A stretch of DNA of 64,000 bases. Source: Palsa-1150 sp036490515. GTDB taxonomy: Bacteria > Myxococcota_A > Polyangia > Polyangiales > Polyangiaceae. Below, piece after piece: positions 18,155 through 27,783 of this stretch (the stretch's first letter is position 1; each line of letters opens with the position of its first letter). The notes under the pieces are model-generated. The model was not told where the DNA came from and ran no database searches. It was given only the letters and a program-made list of their open reading frames with translations. The position numbers and the translations under genes are program-made. Where the stretch lies: NCBI GenBank assembly GCA_036490515.1, contig DASXDU010000038.1, positions 248,001 to 312,000 of the forward strand, given 5' to 3'.

Positions 18155-19314
18155 GGAGTCGCGGCGTCCTGTGCGCTCTCCTTGCGCGCCGCATCCGTCG
18201 CCGGCGAAGCCCCCGGAGCTTCCGTCGTCCCTTCCGTTTCCTTGGCGCGCTTTGCCTCCGGGCCGTACGTGGATGCGGCTTCCCGGGCGGCCACCGCCGC
18301 CTTGTATTTCTCGTGCGCCTCTCGTGCACCCGCCACGTCGCCGAGCGCTGCGAGCGCAAAGCGCAGCACGTCGTACGGTCCCTCGTACAGGGAATGCAGG
18401 TTGCGGAAACCGAGCCGGTGGGCCTCTTTGCCGTGCCCTTCGAAGAGCCCCATTCCCACCGCGAGCCGCGCCCACCAGACGGCGTGGCGCAAGTTCTTCG
18501 CCTGGAAGCATGCGAAGGCCGCCAGGCGCGGGAGCTCTCCGATGCCCGGGTGGCGGACGAGGCCCGCCGCGCACGCCTCGACCGCCTCGTCGTACTTCCC
18601 GAGGACGGTGTAGCACTCGGCCGCGCGGTAGCAGGCCCAGGCCGACTCCTCGGGCCAGCCGCGGAGCTTGGCGCACGCCATGTAGGCGTCGATCGCCTCC
18701 TCGTATCGCCTCAGGTTCTGCAGAGTGTCGCCCAGGTAGTAGTGCCAGCGCGGAACCTCCGGATGTTTGGCCGTGTAGTCCGTGAGCACGACCGCGTCGC
18801 GCACGAACTTCCGGAGCGCTTCCTCGGGGGTCTTCTCGAGCTCGACGGTGCGCGTCTTGTCGAGGAACGCGAAGCTCTTGTATCCCGGGTACGACTCGTG
18901 GGTCGGGCCCGTGAAGCGGTGCTTCGCTGGCATCCGGAAGATGCGCTCCCGATAGTGGGTCTCGCTGTAGTGCATCACGAGGACACACTCCACGTCGCAG
19001 GCCTCCAGGGCCCCGCGCACGTCCTCGCCGTGCGTCTCGATGCGTTCGTCGGTGTCCAGGCTCATCGACCACGTGCCGCCCGCCTCGTGGGCCGCCTGGA
19101 GGGCGAAGTTGCGCGCGGCGGCGAAGTCGTTGATCCAGGGAAACTTCCCCTCGATGTACTTGTCCTTCGCGATGTCGCGCGCGACTTCGAGTGTCCGGTC
19201 GGTCACCCCCGTGTCGATGACGAGGCAGTGGTCGACCCAGTCGACCACGCTCTTCAAAGCGTCGCCGATGACCTTCTCGCAGTTCCCGGTGAGAGTCGTC
19301 GAGATGAGCTTCAT
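18151..19314 (-). CDS. Family 2 glycosyltransferase with TPR region
   Basis: A 387-residue protein. The N-terminal ~190 residues match the SunS/WaaE-like GT2 group: LISTTLTGNCEKVIGDALKS, LVIDTGVTDRTLEVA, WINDFAAARNFAL and the acid motif SLDTDERIE. Residues about 190-330 are TPR-like helical repeats (WHYYLGDTLQNLRRYEEAID, ACYRAAECYTVLGKYDEAVE). The tail is charged and Ala/Glu-rich. The arrangement is typical of transferases that work on protein or complex glycan acceptors. It starts 15 bases after the FkbM fusion gene at 19330 and overlaps the downstream gene by 4 bases. Confidence 0.82.
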   Translation of the reverse strand: MKLISTTLTGNCEKVIGDALKSVVDWVDHCLVIDTGVTDRTLEVARDIAKDKYIEGKFPWINDFAAARNFALQAAHEAGGTWSMSLDTDERIETHGEDVRGALEACDVECVLVMHYSETHYRERIFRMPAKHRFTGPTHESYPGYKSFAFLDKTRTVELEKTPEEALRKFVRDAVVLTDYTAKHPEVPRWHYYLGDTLQNLRRYEEAIDAYMACAKLRGWPEESAWACYRAAECYTVLGKYDEAVEACAAGLVRHPGIGELPRLAAFACFQAKNLRHAVWWARLAVGMGLFEGHGKEAHRLGFRNLHSLYEGPYDVLRFALAALGDVAGAREAHEKYKAAVAAREAASTYGPEAKRAKETEGTTEAPGASPATDAARKESAQDAATP

Positions 19315-19329
19315 GCGCTTGCCGTGGTA

Positions 19330-20859
19330 TCAGGTCCCTGGCTGGTTTCTATCCACGATGGGGACGGCCGTGGCCAGGCTGCCCCGGTAGACGTAGGTGC
19401 CGACGTGCCCGAGCTCCCCCTCGAGGAGCACATGGATCTTTCCGCCGAGGAGCCGCCACCGCCGGCAGAACGAGTAGTCCTCGGTGAGATAGCGGCCGAT
19501 GGTCGTGGGGTCGCCGACCGTGTCGCTCCACGCGCGCGCCGCACGAAAAAGGGCCGCGCACTCCAGCTCGTCGGGCCGGCCCGCTTCCGCCGCACGCCGA
19601 ACCGCGATGGCGGCGCGCTTCATTTCTCGCAACGTCGTCTCGCGGGGACAAGCGGGGTCGCGCTCGCAGTGGAAGACCTGATGATGGATCACCCCCCGCG
19701 GCGTGTAGTCCGTGACGTACTCCAGCTCCTCCTCGTAGGCCGCGATGTACCGCTCGAGTGCCTCGACTTTCATCATGAGGCAGCCCGTCCCCACCTCTTC
19801 GACCTCCAGCAGCGAGCCGATGTCCGGATGCCGGACGCCCTGCCCGTTCACGAAGTTCATGACGAAAGGGGACTCGTACTTGGTGATGTTCGCCGGGGTC
19901 GCGCCCGCCATCACCGCCCGCGCGACGCGATGCCAGTCGATCTCCTTGCGGGGGTACACGATCGCCGTCACATCCATGTTCGACAGCATCAGCTTCAGGA
20001 TGTCCCTGGGGTTGAAGACGATGTCGTCGTCGAGCTGCAGGATGTGCGTGGGCCGCTCGTGCGGCGCGCCTTCGCGTGCGATGGCCAGGGCCCTCTCGCT
20101 CTGTCGGTTCCGCGAGCGATCGACGCCGGTCGTGCCGTCGCGCATGAGGGTCAGGCCGACACCCTCCTGGTCCAGAAGGGCGCGCAGCTCGTGGAGACAG
20201 TGCTCTACGTCGCCCCAGATCTGTCCGCCTCCCGTCAGGAGCGAGATGTAGAGGTGCAACCGCCGGTCGCGGGCTCGCACGGGCTCGTCCGGCTCGGCGG
20301 CGGCGGCGCGCGCGCTACCCTCCGTTTCGGTGCCGGCGTTCGCGCCGTCGCGGCGGACGAACCGGAGCGTCGTACCGCCCTCTACGGCCTGGTGGTATCC
20401 GGCCGGGGCGAGGCCGGCGTTCGACGCGAGCCGTTCGATCTCGTACAGGTCTTTCCCTCCACGGGTCACGACCAGTAGCACCGCGATGGTGCCCAGGTGC
20501 TCGTACCCGCCGAGGACCTCGAGCTCGGCCCCCTCGGCGTCCACCTTGAGGACGTCGCACGGGAAAAGCTGCGTCGCAGCGTCCCGGATCCCGTGGTTCC
20601 GGCACTCGACGGGGAGGTCCCGGACGTTCTTCTCGAGCTGCGCGAAGACGTCCGCGTCGGGCTCGTAGCAGGTGAGGCGCGCGCCCGGCCAGTGCAGGCT
20701 CGCCATGACGGCGAAGGCGCCGACCCCCGCGCCGATGTCGAGAACACGTGGCTGGGACAATCGCGGAAGGTCGCTCCATCCGTAGGCGGCGGAGGCTTCC
20801 GCGATCGTCGCGAACGAGGCACGGGGCAGGGTGAACGAGGGGGCGGATCCGGAGGACAT
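19330..20859 (-). CDS. Bifunctional FkbM-type methyltransferase / glycosyltransferase fusion
   Basis: A 509-residue paralog of the protein at 14241-15785. The methyltransferase half carries VLDIGAGVGAFAV, CYEPDADVFAQL and CDVLKVDAEGAELEVLGG, the textbook FkbM order. The second half has HILQLDDDIVFNPRDILKLM (acid motif DDD), AIVYPRKEIDWHRV, GTGCLMMKVEAL, and the shared C-terminus TEDYSFCRRWRLLGGKI. A Cys-containing segment HCERDPACPRET is also shared by both copies. It is the first gene of a four-gene minus-strand operon (20859 to 14241), divergent from the PrmC-DUF707 paralog gene. Confidence 0.78.
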   Translation of the reverse strand: MSSGSAPSFTLPRASFATIAEASAAYGWSDLPRLSQPRVLDIGAGVGAFAVMASLHWPGARLTCYEPDADVFAQLEKNVRDLPVECRNHGIRDAATQLFPCDVLKVDAEGAELEVLGGYEHLGTIAVLLVVTRGGKDLYEIERLASNAGLAPAGYHQAVEGGTTLRFVRRDGANAGTETEGSARAAAAEPDEPVRARDRRLHLYISLLTGGGQIWGDVEHCLHELRALLDQEGVGLTLMRDGTTGVDRSRNRQSERALAIAREGAPHERPTHILQLDDDIVFNPRDILKLMLSNMDVTAIVYPRKEIDWHRVARAVMAGATPANITKYESPFVMNFVNGQGVRHPDIGSLLEVEEVGTGCLMMKVEALERYIAAYEEELEYVTDYTPRGVIHHQVFHCERDPACPRETTLREMKRAAIAVRRAAEAGRPDELECAALFRAARAWSDTVGDPTTIGRYLTEDYSFCRRWRLLGGKIHVLLEGELGHVGTYVYRGSLATAVPIVDRNQPGT

Positions 20860-20957
20860 GGAAGGGAGCTGTGCGCGGAATCTTGCAGCGAATCGAGCGC
20901 CTCGTCGAGTGGGGAGCGCCAGGCCTCTCCCCCCCGAGATCGACTATCGTTTCGCGC

Positions 20958-23327
20958 GTGGGATTGCCCGACGTCGACAGACTGCTTTCTCTTTCGCCCG
21001 AGATGTGGAGGACCCTGGGGCGTCGCTTGCGGGCGATCGGCGTCGACCAGAAGACCGTGAGCCCCTTCTGGGATAGCGGGGCGCGCGGGGACCCTTTGCG
21101 ATCGCCCATGATGAAGTGGCGCCTCCGGCGCGTCCGCGAGCGGTCTGCCTGCGCGATGCGCATGTTCATGTTCTGGGATCCCGTCACCCCGGACGAGGCG
21201 CGCGACGTACTCGGCGAGGAGCTCGTCCTCGATCGAATGCTCGAAGTGGGCTTCCTCCGGACGACCGATGAAGGAAACGTGGTGGCATCCTTCGCGCTCA
21301 AGCTGGCGGACCTGGGCCACCTCTACATTTTCTGCGACGACATCGAGCCGGGAGGCGACGCCGCGATGGGCCCGAGCCCGGCAACGCTCGCGCTGGCGAG
21401 CTTCGCCCGCCCGCGAATTCGCACGGCTACCGCGCTCGACCTGGGCTGCGGCCCGGGCACAATCGCGCTCACGATGGCGCCCATGTGCGATCGCGTGATT
21501 GCGACCGACATCAACCCGCGCGCCGTCGCCCTGGCCAGGTTGAACGCCTCGGTGAACGGCATCGAGAACGTGGAGTTTCGCACGGGCGATCTGTTCCAGC
21601 CTGTCGCAGGCGAGACGTTCGACGTCATCGCATCGCAGCCGCCCTTCGTCGCACGGCCCGCCGGCGTGTCGACGGCGACGTTCGCGTTTGGCGGCGATCG
21701 GGGCGACGAGCTAGCGCTCCGAGCTCTAGGCGGGCTGCCCCTCCATCTCGCGCCGGCGGGGCTCGGGGCCTTGATGGTGGTGTGGCCCCTCGTCGACGGC
21801 GACCCCCCGCTGGGCCGTCGACTGCGAGAGGCACTTGGTCCATCGCGCGAACTCTCCCTGTTGGTTCTGCGGAGCCCCGGGGGCGACGAGAAGAGCATCC
21901 ACCTCACGTGCACCGCGTACGCGAAGCTCCAGAACGTCTCGGACACGGAGGCCTACGACCGCGATGTGATTCGCTTCCGCGACCACTTCGAGCAACGAAG
22001 GATCCGGGACCTGATCACCACCTACGTCTTCGTGCGCCGCGGGACCGGCGAGCGGGCAGGCTGGACCTCGCTCCTCTCGACGAAGGAGCTCACGACGACG
22101 CCGACAGCTCGCTCGAGCGTCGAGATGCTCTTCGGCGCCGGAGATCGCGCGTACAACGCCGCATCAGCCCCGGCGGCCTCCGCGGACGGGAGCACCGTCT
22201 CCATCGAGCTCAAGACCGCCCTCCGGGCACAGGACGCGCTTGCTACCGCCGAGTACTTCGCAGCCACGGGCCAACCCGACCAGGCCTTCCCCATCTACCG
22301 CGACCTCCAGCGACAGCAACCGACCTGGCGGGCGCCCCTTCTCGGCAGCGCTCGGATCGAGATCGCGGGTGGCATTGGCCGGGACTGGGCGCCTCGCCTT
22401 GCGCCTCTGGCGCGCCAGGGGGACCGCGAAGCCCGGAGGCTCCTCGGGGACATCCACTGGAAGGAGGATCTCGAGGCCGCACTCGGCTGGTACGAGATCG
22501 AACCGAGGGCGCCGGCCGGGCTGCGGCCGCTGACGGCGCCCGTCCACGAAAACAAGGTGGAAGTGACACGCCGAAGGCCGGGAGGGCGACCGTTCCTGTT
22601 GTGGGTCACCTGCGCGGCCTTCGATGGCTCCACGGCGAGGAAGGGGCTTCGTCCGGACCGGCCGAGGCTATGGGACCTGGCCGTCAACCGTTTCGCAGCA
22701 TCGAGCGAACCGGTCGAGGACGAGGCGGACTACGTGATCGAGGGGGGCCTGTCGAAGCTGAGCTGCGTGAAGGCCACGATCGCCTCGCGCCCCGGGATCT
22801 TCGACTCCTACCGCGCAGTCCTGCTCCTGGATGACGACATCGGCATCGATCACGAGGACGTCGATCGCTTCTTCTGGCTCATGTCGCGCTACCAGCTCGA
22901 CCTCGCGCACCCCTCTCTCAGCGATTCGTCCCACGCCCGGTTTCCGGCGATGTACCGCCAGCGCGAGTCCGTCGTGCGGTTCGCGAGCACCGTCGACGTG
23001 AGGGCGCCTGCGTTCTCTCGCGCCGCTCTCGTCACATGCATCGACTCGTTCGATCAGTCCCTCAGCGGCGAGGGCCTCGGCTCGGTGTGGGCGCACCTCC
23101 TGCGCCATCGTCGGCATGCGGTCGGAATCGTGGACGCGGTTGCGGTCGCGCACTTGCGTCCGATCGACGAGATCGGCGGGTCATTCTATCAGCACCTGAA
23201 TTCGCTGGGCATCGACCCGTTCCGCGAACGGCACGACCTGCACCAGCGCTACGGGTGTCCGTTCGTCTTCCCGCGCACGCTCGGCGCCGTCGACCCGCTG
23301 GGCCGGGAGCAACGCTACCCCGAGTGA
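20958..23327 (+). CDS. PrmC-like methyltransferase - TPR-like - DUF707 fusion (second copy)
   Basis: A 789-residue protein with the same three parts as the one at 15803-18154: N-terminal helical domain, methyltransferase with ALDLGCGPGTIAL, VIATDINPRAV and SQPPFV, a helical-repeat middle, then DUF707 with LLWVTCAAFDG, LLLDDDIGI, YQLDLAHPSLSD and VRFASTVDVRAPAFS. The frame is open to a GTG at 20871, only 11 bases from the divergent gene. I chose the GTG at 20958 because it leaves room for promoters and gives the same N-terminus and length as the paralog. A TATCGT word about 10 bases upstream could be a -10 element. Confidence 0.75.
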   Translation: MGLPDVDRLLSLSPEMWRTLGRRLRAIGVDQKTVSPFWDSGARGDPLRSPMMKWRLRRVRERSACAMRMFMFWDPVTPDEARDVLGEELVLDRMLEVGFLRTTDEGNVVASFALKLADLGHLYIFCDDIEPGGDAAMGPSPATLALASFARPRIRTATALDLGCGPGTIALTMAPMCDRVIATDINPRAVALARLNASVNGIENVEFRTGDLFQPVAGETFDVIASQPPFVARPAGVSTATFAFGGDRGDELALRALGGLPLHLAPAGLGALMVVWPLVDGDPPLGRRLREALGPSRELSLLVLRSPGGDEKSIHLTCTAYAKLQNVSDTEAYDRDVIRFRDHFEQRRIRDLITTYVFVRRGTGERAGWTSLLSTKELTTTPTARSSVEMLFGAGDRAYNAASAPAASADGSTVSIELKTALRAQDALATAEYFAATGQPDQAFPIYRDLQRQQPTWRAPLLGSARIEIAGGIGRDWAPRLAPLARQGDREARRLLGDIHWKEDLEAALGWYEIEPRAPAGLRPLTAPVHENKVEVTRRRPGGRPFLLWVTCAAFDGSTARKGLRPDRPRLWDLAVNRFAASSEPVEDEADYVIEGGLSKLSCVKATIASRPGIFDSYRAVLLLDDDIGIDHEDVDRFFWLMSRYQLDLAHPSLSDSSHARFPAMYRQRESVVRFASTVDVRAPAFSRAALVTCIDSFDQSLSGEGLGSVWAHLLRHRRHAVGIVDAVAVAHLRPIDEIGGSFYQHLNSLGIDPFRERHDLHQRYGCPFVFPRTLGAVDPLGREQRYPE

Positions 23328-23362
23328 AACGATGCGCGAGGTTGTGCTAGAGGTCGGCGCGC

Positions 23363-24145
23363 ATGCCCAACGATGGAAGCGATCCGCGGATCGACGTCGG
23401 CGAGGTAGTGAGGAGCTACTCGCGAAGGGTGCTGGACGAGTTCAGCCACCGCAAGCGCGAGGGCGGCGCCGGCGAGGAATCCATCGACCAAGCGGTGCGC
23501 CGCGTTCTGTCCGATCGTCTCCCCGCGCGGTACGGCGTCGCCGAGGGGGTCGTGGTCGATACGAGCGGGGGCCAGACCAAGCCGTTCGGAGCACTGATCT
23601 TCGACCGTGAGCGGCTCCCGATCCTGCGCGGGGAAGACGACGTCGGGTTCTGGCCGTTCGAGTCGGTCTACGCCGTCGTCGAGATCCGGGACAAGCTCAC
23701 ACGCGAAGAGCTCGAGACCGCCGTCCAGAATGTCTCCGCCTTCAAGGCGCTCGAGCGCGAGCCGATAACCTCGGCCAGCGCGACCGGCTTTACCGTCAGT
23801 GGCGAGGTCGCGAACCCGCCGCTCGCGCTCCTCATCGCCCGCGAGCACGCCGAGGACCTTCTCCCGAGCGAGACGGAATTCAACGACATCGTCAAGTCCG
23901 TCACCCGCGACCGCCAGCTGGACGCGTACTGCGTCATCTCCGGGCCGCTCGGCGTCCTCGGCAGAGAGGTCCCCCGGCTCGGCCTGCTCCTGGGCTTCTC
24001 CGACAAGGGGCCGACGAAGATCTACCACTTCACTTTCGGCGCCGGGGCGCTCGCCGCGTTCCTGCTGATGGTGACCGGGATCCTCAACAAGATCCGCCTC
24101 GGAGAGCCCGCGCTCGTCCACTACCTCCGGTCCGCTTCGCCCTGA
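23363..24145 (+). CDS. DUF6602-like nuclease-fold protein
   Basis: A 260-residue protein resembling the DUF6602 group, which has a restriction-endonuclease-like core and is common near mobile and defence genes. Conserved landmarks are LPARYGVAEGVVVDTSGGQ, TKPFGALIFDRERLPIL and WPFESVYAVVEIRDKL. In relatives I know, the first core strand has an Asp and the second reads E-x-K. Here these positions read Gly76 and Arg109, so catalysis may be lost or altered. A hydrophobic stretch (GAGALAAFLLMVTGIL) lies near the C-terminus. It starts 35 bases after the DUF707 fusion gene and may be co-transcribed. The family call is moderate. Confidence 0.6.
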   Translation: MPNDGSDPRIDVGEVVRSYSRRVLDEFSHRKREGGAGEESIDQAVRRVLSDRLPARYGVAEGVVVDTSGGQTKPFGALIFDRERLPILRGEDDVGFWPFESVYAVVEIRDKLTREELETAVQNVSAFKALEREPITSASATGFTVSGEVANPPLALLIAREHAEDLLPSETEFNDIVKSVTRDRQLDAYCVISGPLGVLGREVPRLGLLLGFSDKGPTKIYHFTFGAGALAAFLLMVTGILNKIRLGEPALVHYLRSASP

Positions 24146-24333
24146 GAATGCGGGGCGCTGGCGCGCGCGACGACCGTAACCATGGAGTCACCCAAACGGG
24201 GGACTGGTTCACCCCGGCTGATGCTTGACTCTTCCATTGACCTGACCGCCTAATCCGGTCGGGTCGGATCCGGCAGCAGGCGCCTGATCCGCGCCTGCGG
24301 ACCGGTGTCGGCGGCGCACTCGGAGGGACGAAC

Positions 24334-27300
24334 GTGGCAGGAACAACGGGCATCACGGGCGACGCGAGTGACGAGGCCATTTCCCTCGAGAGCGGCAACA
24401 CGCTCGCGAAGTACATAAAGATCGACGTCCCCGACTTCAACAATGCGCTGGCGGGCGATCTGACCGACGCCGCGCAGATCGCACAGGGGGCCGGCAGCGG
24501 ACAGGGTTCGATGCGCTCGTATCTGCGCCTCGGCGCGATCGAGCAGGCGTTGAACAAGACGACGGGTCAGTGGGGCCCCTCGTCGAAGGTCGGGAAAGGC
24601 GCGACCCCCTCGACGCCGAACGCTGCCGACCTGGCCGCTCTCATCAGTGTGGTGGGCAACAACAACCCGCTGCTGTGGAGCACGGTGTCGGGCGGTACCC
24701 CCGGCGGGGGCGACTCGGGCTTCATGTCCAGCCTCAATGCGGTCGAGTCGGGCCCTCAGACGTACGCCGGCGCGCCCACGTTCACGCAGCCTACCGCCTC
24801 CCAGATCGCGCAGTACGGGGCCAACACCTTCTCCAATCCTGCCACGGGTGGCGGAGCGCAATCGACTCTCCAGTCGACAAACGGCCTCGTCATCCCCGGA
24901 CAGCTCTCCGCGACGATGATCCAGTCCGGTGTGACCGGCTCGACGGGGGACCCCTATCTCCAGGAGCTCGTCGCGAGCTCCTACGACTCGACCGGCGAGG
25001 ATCTCGCCTCGCTCGTCAAGGGCTTCATCGACGACAGCCGCATGCGTAGCGATGCCGGCTCCACTGCGTGGTGGGGTGGCGCCGTCCGGATCGATACACC
25101 GTTCAACAGCAACTACTCGGTCGAGGTCCACTCCAACCTTTACGCCCAGGGCATCCCGTCGCCGTCGGGGTCGTGGAGCGTCGATTCGGAGCTGGCGGGC
25201 ATTGCTCCGGCGGCGTTCTTCATGCCGACGTGGACCACTGCGGTCTCACCTCCCGGCCATGCTGGGTCAACTGCTTGGGGCACCTTCCCTGGTACCGCGG
25301 GTCCCACGGGGGTCGACTGGACCCTCGGCGGCTTCCCGGCGCCGACCGACGCAGGTTTTGCGGTTGGGGGGTACACGGGGCCAGCTCCGTTCGTACCCGG
25401 ATGGATGATCCCGATTCGCCTCGGGGGGCCGTCACCGAGCTCCTGGGGTGCTCAGGCTACCCTGAACACCTCGGTCGTCGAGGGGCCGCTCTACGGATGG
25501 GATCCCCATCCGTCGGCCAACATGAATTCGCCCGACTGGCAGGGGGCAATCATCACGACTCCGGTCGGCGTCCAGATGCCCACGACGCTCCCGGCCTTCT
25601 CCATCGATGCGGACGGCAACAAGCTGGGTGCGGGCGTCCCTCTCGATCCCCGGGACATCACCGGCATGACGCCGCTGCCGGGCTACGGGACGCTCCTCTC
25701 CTCGCAACAGGCCCTCGGTGATCTCGCGCCCACGTGGGACACGGGCAACATCAACGCCGTTTCCACGTGGCTGGCGACGGACTACCGCACCATCGAGAGC
25801 AACCAGCTGCACACGAAGGGCGGGTGGAGAGATCACACCGACGGCAACCGCATCACGACGACGCGCGGCGACAAGGTCGAGGTCATCCGCGGAAACTACA
25901 AGCTCATCGTCGTAGGTCGGCAGGACGGCACCAAGGGCGCCGGCTTCGACATGGGCGGCGGCGGCAACGACACGTTCACGACGGCATCCGCCTCCACCGA
26001 CCCGAGCACCCTCTCGACGATCACCGAGTACAAGCTCTGCGACGACGGCCAGTATCGTTCGTGGTCCACGACGAAGAAGGGAAGCGGAACGCCCAAGATC
26101 GGCGGCGACGGCGTCACCGTGACGCTGCCGACGGGCAGCGTCCAGGTCAGCGAGACCTGGGGCTGGAAGAGCTACAGCTACACCGGCGTCGAGAAGATGA
26201 AGATCCTCTCGGGCGGCTCCGGGCCCCCTGCGGGGTGGAGCGCCGACGGTAGTGGCAACAACTGGTTCGGTCCGGTCCAGTATTCGAGCGGCGACCCGGC
26301 GAAGCCGCAGTCGTACATCCCGGTCGCCGCCGGAGCCAGCGGGAAGGGCTACACGGCCTATGACGCGACCGCGGCCGGCTTCGCCGGCGGCCCGAAGTCT
26401 GCGATCGCTGGCGAGAACATCTTCATCAAGACGGGGATGAACGACGACACCCGCGGCATGATCTGGCCGGTCGCGGAGACCATCAGCGAGAGCCACACCA
26501 CGAAGACGTACTCGGCGACGTTCGTCCGAGACACCGTCAGCATCACGGCCGGGCCGATGCTGACCGTCCCGTTCTCCCTGAATTCGAACGGGGCCGGCAT
26601 GATCCTGCCCTGGCCCACCTATCCGGCCGCGGGGTTCGGCCCGTCACCCCTCCAGGTGCCCCCGACTGCGGGCGCCTACCCCGCCATCGTACAGCAGGCG
26701 GGGGCGCCGGGCGTCGCGGGAAGCTACGCGTACGGGCCCGCGGCCCCCGCTCTCAACCTCGAGGCCTTCGGCGCGTTTCCCCTGAAGGGCGGCTCGTACA
26801 CCAAGGACGGCGCCGGAAACACGGCTCCGACCGTCGATGGCGGCCTACCGTCCGACTACGACCCGGCGAAACACGCCAAACCGCCCAGGTTGGAACTCGA
26901 AGGCACCGGCATCCCCATACCGGGCCAGCCATACCAGAAGGTCAACAGCACCACCGCCGAGAGCCACGTAAAGACTCAGATCTCGCGAAACTTCGTCGAC
27001 GTCCAGTTCTCTCAGAACTTCGTCGGGAAGTCGTACAGCCAGAGCGGGACGCAAGGCACGCCCAACCAGCTGACGAATTCGATGAGCTTCGTCGACACGG
27101 CAGTCGCCGAGAGCCACACGAACCACGACACGAAGTACACGTTCACCGGCCATTCGAAGTCGGAGACGTACATCGGGGACGGGGGGTGGGACACCTTCGA
27201 CGCCGTCACCGGCGGCATCCTGGGGCCCTTGGGCGCGGTACTCGACGGCGCCTTCGTCCCCTGCAAGGACGACTACACCAAGATCGTCGGCAACACGCAG

Positions 27301-27747
27301 TCGCGCGCCGAAACGTACGGCACGACCAGCGACTACAAGATGCTCATCGGGGCGTCGTCCTCGATGGGCCTCACGATCGGAACGACGTCCGACATCAAGG
27401 TCTTGGTCGGAGCCAGTTCCTCGATCTCGGTGACGGCCGGGGCAACGTCCACCATCAACATAGTGGCAGCCGCCACGTCCACCATCAAGCTATCCGCAAC
27501 GGTGGAGTTCTCGATGTCGGCCGTGGCTGGGGCGACCACTGAGCTCAAGTTTGGCTCGGTGACGCAACATATCAAGGTAGCTGGCGTGTGGACGACCGCC
27601 AAGGCCGCAGCAGCCGACAACAAGGCCAAGTTGGTCGCGTCGCTGAATAAACTGGTTGCTGGCCTGGAAAACGAAATGGCGGCGGGAGTCTGCACCAATA
27701 TTGCCCCCATGACGACTGAACTCGCGGGGTTGATCATCAAGCCGTAG
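24334..27747 (+). CDS. Large T6SS-associated beta-rich protein, candidate spike needle
   Basis: A 1137-residue Gly/Ser/Thr-rich protein without signal peptide or membrane segment. The second half has strand-rich segments reminiscent of VgrG gp5-type needles: KVEVIRGNYKLIVVGRQDG, ISESHTTKTYSATFVRDTVS, AESHVKTQISRNFVDVQF, and a run of near-regular repeats from about residue 995 (YKMLIGASSSMGLTIGTTSD, then IKVLVGASSSISVTAGATST). The C-terminal 50 residues are helical. The GTG start has GGAGGG 6 bases upstream. It precedes the DUF2169 gene by 36 bases and opens the T6SS payload module. Function as a needle extension for the short VgrG at 10245 is inference; I know no named family for it. Confidence 0.6.
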   Translation: MAGTTGITGDASDEAISLESGNTLAKYIKIDVPDFNNALAGDLTDAAQIAQGAGSGQGSMRSYLRLGAIEQALNKTTGQWGPSSKVGKGATPSTPNAADLAALISVVGNNNPLLWSTVSGGTPGGGDSGFMSSLNAVESGPQTYAGAPTFTQPTASQIAQYGANTFSNPATGGGAQSTLQSTNGLVIPGQLSATMIQSGVTGSTGDPYLQELVASSYDSTGEDLASLVKGFIDDSRMRSDAGSTAWWGGAVRIDTPFNSNYSVEVHSNLYAQGIPSPSGSWSVDSELAGIAPAAFFMPTWTTAVSPPGHAGSTAWGTFPGTAGPTGVDWTLGGFPAPTDAGFAVGGYTGPAPFVPGWMIPIRLGGPSPSSWGAQATLNTSVVEGPLYGWDPHPSANMNSPDWQGAIITTPVGVQMPTTLPAFSIDADGNKLGAGVPLDPRDITGMTPLPGYGTLLSSQQALGDLAPTWDTGNINAVSTWLATDYRTIESNQLHTKGGWRDHTDGNRITTTRGDKVEVIRGNYKLIVVGRQDGTKGAGFDMGGGGNDTFTTASASTDPSTLSTITEYKLCDDGQYRSWSTTKKGSGTPKIGGDGVTVTLPTGSVQVSETWGWKSYSYTGVEKMKILSGGSGPPAGWSADGSGNNWFGPVQYSSGDPAKPQSYIPVAAGASGKGYTAYDATAAGFAGGPKSAIAGENIFIKTGMNDDTRGMIWPVAETISESHTTKTYSATFVRDTVSITAGPMLTVPFSLNSNGAGMILPWPTYPAAGFGPSPLQVPPTAGAYPAIVQQAGAPGVAGSYAYGPAAPALNLEAFGAFPLKGGSYTKDGAGNTAPTVDGGLPSDYDPAKHAKPPRLELEGTGIPIPGQPYQKVNSTTAESHVKTQISRNFVDVQFSQNFVGKSYSQSGTQGTPNQLTNSMSFVDTAVAESHTNHDTKYTFTGHSKSETYIGDGGWDTFDAVTGGILGPLGAVLDGAFVPCKDDYTKIVGNTQSRAETYGTTSDYKMLIGASSSMGLTIGTTSDIKVLVGASSSISVTAGATSTINIVAAATSTIKLSATVEFSMSAVAGATTELKFGSVTQHIKVAGVWTTAKAAAADNKAKLVASLNKLVAGLENEMAAGVCTNIAPMTTELAGLIIKP

Positions 27748-27783
27748 ACCGGCCTGCGCTGGCAATCCTCCCCGAATGCGCCC

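Noticed and set aside
20871..20957. Upstream GTG start for the PrmC-DUF707 gene
   Set aside because: It would leave only 11 bases to the divergent gene and adds a tail absent from the paralog.
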